Below, one piece after another: positions 59,303 to 64,000 of a stretch of 64,000 bases of DNA. The stretch comes from Paenibacillus gyeongsangnamensis (GTDB lineage: Bacteria; Bacillota; Bacilli; Paenibacillales; NBRC-103111). The stretch spans positions 62,001 through 126,000 of the forward strand of contig NZ_JAQAGZ010000015.1 of assembly GCF_027533625.1 (NCBI RefSeq), in the 5' to 3' direction. The notes below the pieces were generated by a model. The model was not told the DNA's origin, ran no database searches, and saw only the letters and a list, made by a program, of their open reading frames with translations. Every line of letters starts with the position of its first letter. Position 1 is the stretch's first letter. A program made the translations under genes and the position numbers.

Positions 59303-61492
59303 ATGCCGCAGAGCTATCCGAAAATCGATAACACGGTAAATCCTTATCGCGATAATGTCCAGGGGAAGGCGAACGAGCCGATTACGGTTGCGGGTTTACT
59401 CGATCGCGCGAAGCAAATCCTCGGCTCTTCCTATGAGGGACCGGCTCCCGATTGGACATTGGAGGAAGTATACAACCGCCTGGAAGAGAACGCTCCCAGA
59501 ATCGCGATTATCGGGGGATCGCCGGATCATCCGGCCCATATCATGGATTTTCAAACGTCCGCCCGTGCGGCGATCCGAATTTGGCGGAACGGCGGGGTGC
59601 CGTTTTATTTCTCCACGCCGGTCATGTGCGACGGAACCGCCCAGAGCAATCAGGGAATGAGCTATTCGTTGCAAAGCCGCAACGCCGTCGCCCAGATGGT
59701 CATTAACCAGTTGGAAGCCCACAGCTACCATGGCGCCTTCGTCATTCAGGGCTGCGACAAGCAGCCGCTCGGCGTAGTCAGCGCACTCGCCCATATGGAC
59801 CGCATACGCCGTTATCGCGGAGAAGCCCCGTTTTTTGCCACCTTCGCACCCGCACATGTGCTTGCGGGAGGCACGATTCCGGCGGATTTGTTTGCCGAGC
59901 TCGAGGAGGTGGCGGAGAAGGCCGAGACGGCCGGCTTCGACGATATCGCGATCGATTTGCGCGATGCGTTGGCGTATATTCTGCAATGCTCCTCCAATAC
60001 GGCTTTCCAGGGGGTACTGGAGAGGGCGCGGGAGAGGGGGATCATTACCAAAGACGCCCACAAGGATTACGAAAAGAGATTGGCCGTAGCCACCTGCGAC
60101 GACAAAGGCGGGGTATGCGCCTTCAACGGAACGGGAAACAGCTCCCGCCATCTGGTAGCCGGTCTCGGTCTTGTTCATCCCGCCGTGGAACTCTTGACCT
60201 CGCCTCCGACCCAGGAGCAGGTCGATCGCGCTCTGGACGATTTGGGGAAGCTGATCAATGATCCCGTATTCGGCGTATCGAATATTATGGCGGCGAATAT
60301 CAAAAATGCGATCCGCATCCACAGCGCCTCGGGGGGCTCGACCAACCTGATGATGCATCTTGTGGCAGGCATGCTCTATGGCGGCTACCGGTTCTCGCTC
60401 CGCGATCTGGATCGAATTCACCATGAGCATCCGGTGCCGGATCTGTTCGATTACAGCTTGACGCAGGGCAGGGACATTTTTCAGCTAGCCATGCAGTGCT
60501 GCAGCGGGAAGAGCAGAGGCATGGAGTCCTTGTTCCATGAATTGCTGCAGAACGGAGTCCCGATGGATGTCGATGCTCCGACCGTAACCGGTTCGACCTG
60601 GCGTGAGCGCCTCAAGTCAACGGAAAGTTTGTCGGCCTCCCATGTGGCGGAGAACCCGATTATCCTATCGAAGCCCCGGCGGCCGTTCAGCGGCGTAGAT
60701 GTGTTAACCGGCAATTTCTTCGAGAGCGCGGTTGTCAAGATCAGCGGCATGACCACGTCGCAGCTCGACGCTTTCGATAAAAAAGCGGCGTTCGTTCTCT
60801 ACTATGAGAATGAAGATGATGCGAACCGCAGCCTGCTCGATGCCGAGCTGGTGGAAAAGCTGAAAATCCGCCGCATGTTCAGCCATGAAAACTTGTTGGC
60901 GGTGTTGAAGCTTAATGCTCCGGCGTTATATGAAGCTTGGGAGCACGAAGATTACGATGCGTTGTATGACCTGATGGCGGACAAAGGCGTCCTCAAGATC
61001 GCCGTCATGATTTCGGGTCAAGGCCCGGCTGCCTTCGGCATGCCCGAGATGTTCACACCGATGCAGCATATCAATGCCAGCCGGAAATTAAAACGGCTTG
61101 CCGCATTGATCAGCGATGGACGCTATTCCGGCGTTACCTACGGGGCGGCCATAGGCCATATGACGCCGGAAGCTCATAGTGGCGGCGGCATTCTTTACCT
61201 GCAGACAGGGGATATCCTTTATTTGAATTTAAGGGAAAGACAAATTCAAATGCTCGATGAAGCTGCTTTACGCAGAGGCGAATTGAAATTTGAATTCGAA
61301 GCCATACGCGATTCCAGGCAGGCTCTGGCTGAGGAAAGAATGAAAACAATCAAAGCCCGCCAGCGTCTAGTTGCTGCGGCCAACCGGATGACCGGGCATA
61401 CCGATGCCGCTAATGGCGTCGTGCCTATAGCCGTTTATGAAGAAGCCGTCTTCGACTACGAAGCGGACGTCTTAACGATACAGAAAGTTTAA
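59303..61492 (+). CDS. IlvD/EDD-family sugar-acid dehydratase
   Basis: The protein has 729 residues, longer than IlvD (about 560) and YjhG (about 655). The Fe-S and metal ligands fit the family: VMCDGTAQSNQGMSYSLQSR, IQGCDKQPLGVVSAL, TCDDKGGVCAFNGTGNSS. A later SDGRYSGVTYGAAIGHMTPE is the substrate and phosphate-like loop. It should remove water from an aldonate to give a 2-keto-3-deoxy acid. The FAH-family protein downstream would use that product. AGAGGGA precedes ATG. Confidence 0.92.
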   Translation: MPQSYPKIDNTVNPYRDNVQGKANEPITVAGLLDRAKQILGSSYEGPAPDWTLEEVYNRLEENAPRIAIIGGSPDHPAHIMDFQTSARAAIRIWRNGGVPFYFSTPVMCDGTAQSNQGMSYSLQSRNAVAQMVINQLEAHSYHGAFVIQGCDKQPLGVVSALAHMDRIRRYRGEAPFFATFAPAHVLAGGTIPADLFAELEEVAEKAETAGFDDIAIDLRDALAYILQCSSNTAFQGVLERARERGIITKDAHKDYEKRLAVATCDDKGGVCAFNGTGNSSRHLVAGLGLVHPAVELLTSPPTQEQVDRALDDLGKLINDPVFGVSNIMAANIKNAIRIHSASGGSTNLMMHLVAGMLYGGYRFSLRDLDRIHHEHPVPDLFDYSLTQGRDIFQLAMQCCSGKSRGMESLFHELLQNGVPMDVDAPTVTGSTWRERLKSTESLSASHVAENPIILSKPRRPFSGVDVLTGNFFESAVVKISGMTTSQLDAFDKKAAFVLYYENEDDANRSLLDAELVEKLKIRRMFSHENLLAVLKLNAPALYEAWEHEDYDALYDLMADKGVLKIAVMISGQGPAAFGMPEMFTPMQHINASRKLKRLAALISDGRYSGVTYGAAIGHMTPEAHSGGGILYLQTGDILYLNLRERQIQMLDEAALRRGELKFEFEAIRDSRQALAEERMKTIKARQRLVAAANRMTGHTDAANGVVPIAVYEEAVFDYEADVLTIQKV

Positions 61493-61631
61493 GTTCGCTA
61501 AAGCATTAAAGCGGAATGCAACTTTCTGTACCAAGAAAAACTACCGCTAAAAACGGTCTGGCAACTTTGAAAGACTTCGATAAGGAGTTTTTCTTATTGC
61601 CCGTAAAAAAATGATCGGGGAGGAATGGATC

Positions 61632-62591
61632 GTGCAAAAAACGAGGGATTTGATTGAAAAATTAGGCTTTCCCGGCGGGGATTTGAATGAGCTGCCCAGC
61701 TCGGCCAAAACGTTTCCCGACGGCGCCCAGTACCGGGTGGAAATTCCAAGCTGCGAAGGTCCGGCCACCTTCGAAGCGATTGTGGAAGCCTGCGAGCAGT
61801 ACGATGTTCTGATCCACCGGATCTCGCAGGGAAGCGGCATAATGCTTATGACGGACGACGAAATCAAGCGAATGGCTGAAATCGGCTGCCGCGAGAACCT
61901 GGAAGTCAGTCTGTTCGTAGGTCCCCGCGGAACCTTCGACATTACGCCGATGCAGCGTGCGAGCGCAGGAGGAATTGCCGGGCTTCGTTCTCAAGGCATG
62001 GATCAATTGGTTTATGCCATCGAAGATATTAAGCGGGCTTGCGCATTAGGCATACGCGGCATTCTTGTTGCGGATGAAGGCTTGCTGTGGCTCGTCAACG
62101 AATTTAAAATATGCGGCGAGCTTCCGGACGATCTGGTTGTAAAAATATCCGTGCAGCTGTACGGGGGCAATCCGGTAACCGTTAAATTATATCAAGACAT
62201 CGGTGCCAATACATTCAACGTACCTTCCGATTTGACGTTGGCGAAGCTTGCGGCGATCCGTCAGGTAATCGATATTCCCATCGATATTTATGTGGAGGCA
62301 CCCGATGATATCGGCGGATTTATCCGTCATTACGACATTCCGGAAATCATTCGCGTAGCTGCGCCGGTCTACATTAAGTTCGGCCTGCGCAACTCGCCCA
62401 ATATTTATCCTTCCGGTACCCACCTGGAAGCCACGTCGATTGCGCTGGCCAAGGAACGGGTACGACGCGCGAGATTAGGCCAGGATATCATCCAGCGTTA
62501 CGCTTCCCATCTTAGAACGTCGGCCAAGGGGGCTGCGGGGTTGGCCGTCCCTGCCGCTTCGGAGGGAACGGAAATTGAAATGATCCAATAA
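61632..62591 (+). CDS. TIM-barrel protein, peptidase-U32-like
   Basis: About 319 residues. QRASAGGIAGLRSQGMDQLV, CALGIRGILVADEGLLWLVN and QLYGGNPVTVKLYQDIGANT suggest a TIM barrel like the U32 family. GTG 61632 is favoured by GGGGAGG eight bases before it; ATG 61611 has no ribosome binding site. It lies in the sugar-acid operon, so a role as aldolase- or isomerase-like enzyme is more likely than peptidase. I do not know the reaction. Confidence 0.75.
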   Translation: MQKTRDLIEKLGFPGGDLNELPSSAKTFPDGAQYRVEIPSCEGPATFEAIVEACEQYDVLIHRISQGSGIMLMTDDEIKRMAEIGCRENLEVSLFVGPRGTFDITPMQRASAGGIAGLRSQGMDQLVYAIEDIKRACALGIRGILVADEGLLWLVNEFKICGELPDDLVVKISVQLYGGNPVTVKLYQDIGANTFNVPSDLTLAKLAAIRQVIDIPIDIYVEAPDDIGGFIRHYDIPEIIRVAAPVYIKFGLRNSPNIYPSGTHLEATSIALAKERVRRARLGQDIIQRYASHLRTSAKGAAGLAVPAASEGTEIEMIQ

Positions 62592-62668
62592 AGGCTGTGA
62601 ATGGGTTATCCGCCTATGCTAATATAACATCTAAGACGATAGAAATTGACTTAAAAAGGGTGGATACA

Positions 62669-63442
62669 ATGCCGATTATTCAAGCGGTTGACCGGGCTCT
62701 GCGGATTCTCGATTTGTTTGATGAATTTCATACGGAGCTGAAAATTACGGATATCAGCGAACGCATGGTTTTGCACAAAAGCACGGTTCATTCCTTATTA
62801 AAAACGCTCCAAATGCACGGTTATATCGATCAAAACCCGGAGAATGGCAAATACAAGCTCGGGATGAAGCTGTTTGAACGAGGCAACTTTGTCATTCACG
62901 GATTGGACATTCGAAAGATCGCCAAGAGTTATTTGATGAAGCTGTCGACGAATACGGGGCAAACGACTCACCTGGTCATTCTTGACGGCAAAGAAGGCGT
63001 CTATATCGACAAAGTGGAAGGCCCGCAGGCTCTGATTGTCTATTCGCGGATCGGCAGAAGAATTAACCTTCATTCGAGCGGGGTCGGCAAAGCGTTGGCC
63101 GCTTTCCGAAGCCATGATGAACTCAAAAAAATGTTGGATGGCTACGAATATAAGCGGATGACCCCCAATACCATTGATAATGAATCCGATTTTCTCAAAG
63201 AGCTTCGGAAGGTGGCGGACCAAGGATACGCGATCGACAATCAGGAGAATGAGCCGGGCGTACGCTGCGTTGCGGCACCGATTCTCAATCATACGGGGCA
63301 TGCCATCGCGGCCATCAGCTTGTCCACGCTCACTTCCCGGGTCGACGACGATCAATTTGCCGGTTACATCGACATGGTGAAGAACGCTGTGGAAGAGCTG
63401 TCCGAACAAATGGGATACGGTATTCGCAATATTCGAAAATGA
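62669..63442 (+). CDS. IclR-family transcriptional regulator
   Basis: About 257 residues. The N-terminal winged helix is AVDRALRILDLFDEF, then LKITDISERMVLHKSTVHSL and LLKTLQMHGYIDQNPENGKY. The effector domain has LGMKLFERGN, THLVILDGKEGVYIDKVEG, NLHSSGVGKALAAF and GVRCVAAPI. IclR proteins bind palindromes and sense small organic acids. The GTTYTATAWTATARAAC sites lie before the operon, the FAH gene and the sugar importer, so this is their likely regulator. ATG 62669 is behind AAAAAGGG. Confidence 0.93.
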   Translation: MPIIQAVDRALRILDLFDEFHTELKITDISERMVLHKSTVHSLLKTLQMHGYIDQNPENGKYKLGMKLFERGNFVIHGLDIRKIAKSYLMKLSTNTGQTTHLVILDGKEGVYIDKVEGPQALIVYSRIGRRINLHSSGVGKALAAFRSHDELKKMLDGYEYKRMTPNTIDNESDFLKELRKVADQGYAIDNQENEPGVRCVAAPILNHTGHAIAAISLSTLTSRVDDDQFAGYIDMVKNAVEELSEQMGYGIRNIRK

Positions 63443-63487
63443 GCGTAGGCGTCCAAACCATTTTATGTGATTAATTATCGAAACACA

Positions 63488-63504
63488 GTTTTATATTATA
63501 AAAT
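63488..63504 (+). promoter_or_regulatory. GTTTTATATTATAAAAT operator before the FAH gene
   Basis: One base from a perfect copy of the palindromes at 55955. It lies 17 bases before the FAH-family start and directly next to its GAAAGGGG ribosome binding site. Confidence 0.65.
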
Positions 63505-63520
63505 GAAAGGGGCTTTCTCT

Positions 63521-64000
63521 TTGCGAATTATTCGATTCATCAATGAGCATTCAGTACCCGTACTTGGCGCTTTAACGGATGACGGCAAGGTGTATCCTTT
63601 GCCTTGCGCCGATTTTATGGAGCTTGTCGATCAGGCTGAAAAAGAAGGGACGACGCCTTCCGATTTCATTCGGTCCAACATTCAATCAATAAAACCGTTG
63701 GCGGCAGGACTTGAAGATTTGCAGCTGCTGGTGCCGATTGTCGCACCGGAGGTTTGGGCAGCGGGCGTAACTTATGAAAGAAGCCGGGATGCCAGAAATT
63801 ATGAGGCTACCGGCGGGAAACTGGATGCTGCAACCTTCTATGATAAAGTGTACGACGCGGTTCGTCCGGAAATTTTCTTTAAGTCGACGGCTGCGCGAAC
63901 GGTTGGAACCGGTCAGCCTGTATATATACGGAGCGATTCCAACTGGCAAATCCCTGAGCCGGAGCTTGGCCTCGTGGTGAATAAAGAAGGCAAAATCCTC
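63521..64000 (+). CDS. FAH-family protein, probably 2-keto-3-deoxy-pentonate dehydratase (partial)
   Basis: The frame starts at TTG 63521, eight bases after GAAAGGGG, and is open to the window end (160 codons). AAGVTYERSRDARNYEATGG-like sequence (WAAGVTYERSRDARNYE) and DKVYDAVRPEIFFKSTAAR are the marks of AraD1/KdaD-type fumarylacetoacetate-hydrolase-fold dehydratases. EPELGLVVN is the metal site of the fold. These enzymes turn 2-keto-3-deoxy-pentonate into alpha-ketoglutarate semialdehyde. This agrees with the aldonate dehydratase upstream. The C-terminal half is outside the window. Confidence 0.85.
   Translation, partial: MRIIRFINEHSVPVLGALTDDGKVYPLPCADFMELVDQAEKEGTTPSDFIRSNIQSIKPLAAGLEDLQLLVPIVAPEVWAAGVTYERSRDARNYEATGGKLDAATFYDKVYDAVRPEIFFKSTAARTVGTGQPVYIRSDSNWQIPEPELGLVVNKEGKIL

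Noticed and set aside
59396-60430. A long minus-strand open frame (344 codons) inside the dehydratase gene
   Set aside because: It is the antisense shadow of a G+C-rich gene; no ribosome binding site, no recognisable motifs, and the plus-strand frame has full family conservation.
1-64000. tRNA, rRNA or intact insertion sequences
   Set aside because: No conserved tRNA arms, rRNA blocks or complete transposase genes with terminal repeats were seen in a read of both strands.

Overview
The window looks like chromosome of a Gram-positive Bacillales bacterium, most likely Paenibacillaceae. The evidence is Gram-positive Shine-Dalgarno sequences of the GGAGG type, many lipobox lipoproteins, an S-layer-homology-anchored enzyme, an M-box Mg2+ riboswitch, a ydaO-type c-di-AMP riboswitch, CsoR/CopZ/CopA copper genes, a BcrC-type phosphatase and a KamA lysine 2,3-aminomutase. 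No rRNA, tRNA, CRISPR array or intact insertion sequence was seen. The first ~50 kb is a dense run of metal-resistance, transport and envelope-stress genes. The last ~8 kb is richer in G+C and encodes sugar-acid catabolism.

Layout. 0.3-8.8 kb: a methyltransferase, relics of two copper-binding proteins, csoR-copZ-copA with two CsoR operators, a sulfite/nitrite-reductase-like protein, a two-component system, a YtkA-like lipoprotein and a polysaccharide deacetylase. 8.8-12.5 kb: an unknown membrane protein and a Pho-box-preceded secreted 5'-nucleotidase with SLH repeats. 12.5-15.6 kb: a magnesium unit made of an M-box riboswitch with terminator, a short leader ORF beginning Met-Asp-Pro-Asp-Pro, a switchable hairpin, an MgtE-N/CBS soluble protein and an NRAMP-related transporter. 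15.7-19.9 kb: an ABC exporter, a second CsoR-family regulator and a MATE exporter, linked by C/G-tract operators.

20-37 kb: a mosaic island with pseudogenes (truncated phosphotransferase, broken polA-like gene), two DUF1259 paralogues, a stand-alone cytochrome b, a YncE-like beta-propeller, an amino-acid permease fused to Ig-like repeats, and chrA with a split chrB. Seven copies of a GTAAC-N4-GTTAC-type palindrome at six loci suggest one shared regulator. A dispersed palindromic repeat (core TCAGCTTCGCG) also marks this region. 38-48 kb: CDF exporter with a third CsoR-family gene, BcrC, a frameshifted RND pump, and a six-gene ECF-sigma operon carrying two DedA proteins and a PAP2 domain, probably for undecaprenyl-phosphate recycling and envelope stress. 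48.4-50.7 kb: c-di-AMP riboswitch and KimA potassium importer.

50.8-64 kb: kamA on the minus strand with a good sigma-54 promoter, and a sigma-54 activator about 4 kb upstream of it. Between them lies a sugar ABC importer without its ATPase, preceded by the remnant of a ROK regulator. On the plus strand follow a LarA-like protein, an IlvD/EDD-family sugar-acid dehydratase, a U32/TIM-barrel-like protein, an IclR regulator and an FAH-family protein cut by the window end. Six copies of a GTTYTATAWTATARAAC palindrome precede the importer, the dehydratase operon and the FAH gene, which suggests that the IclR protein ties uptake and catabolism together.

The most novel candidate is the Mg2+ leader-peptide switch at 12930-13075. 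It resembles enterobacterial MgtL in logic but sits in a Gram-positive behind an M-box.
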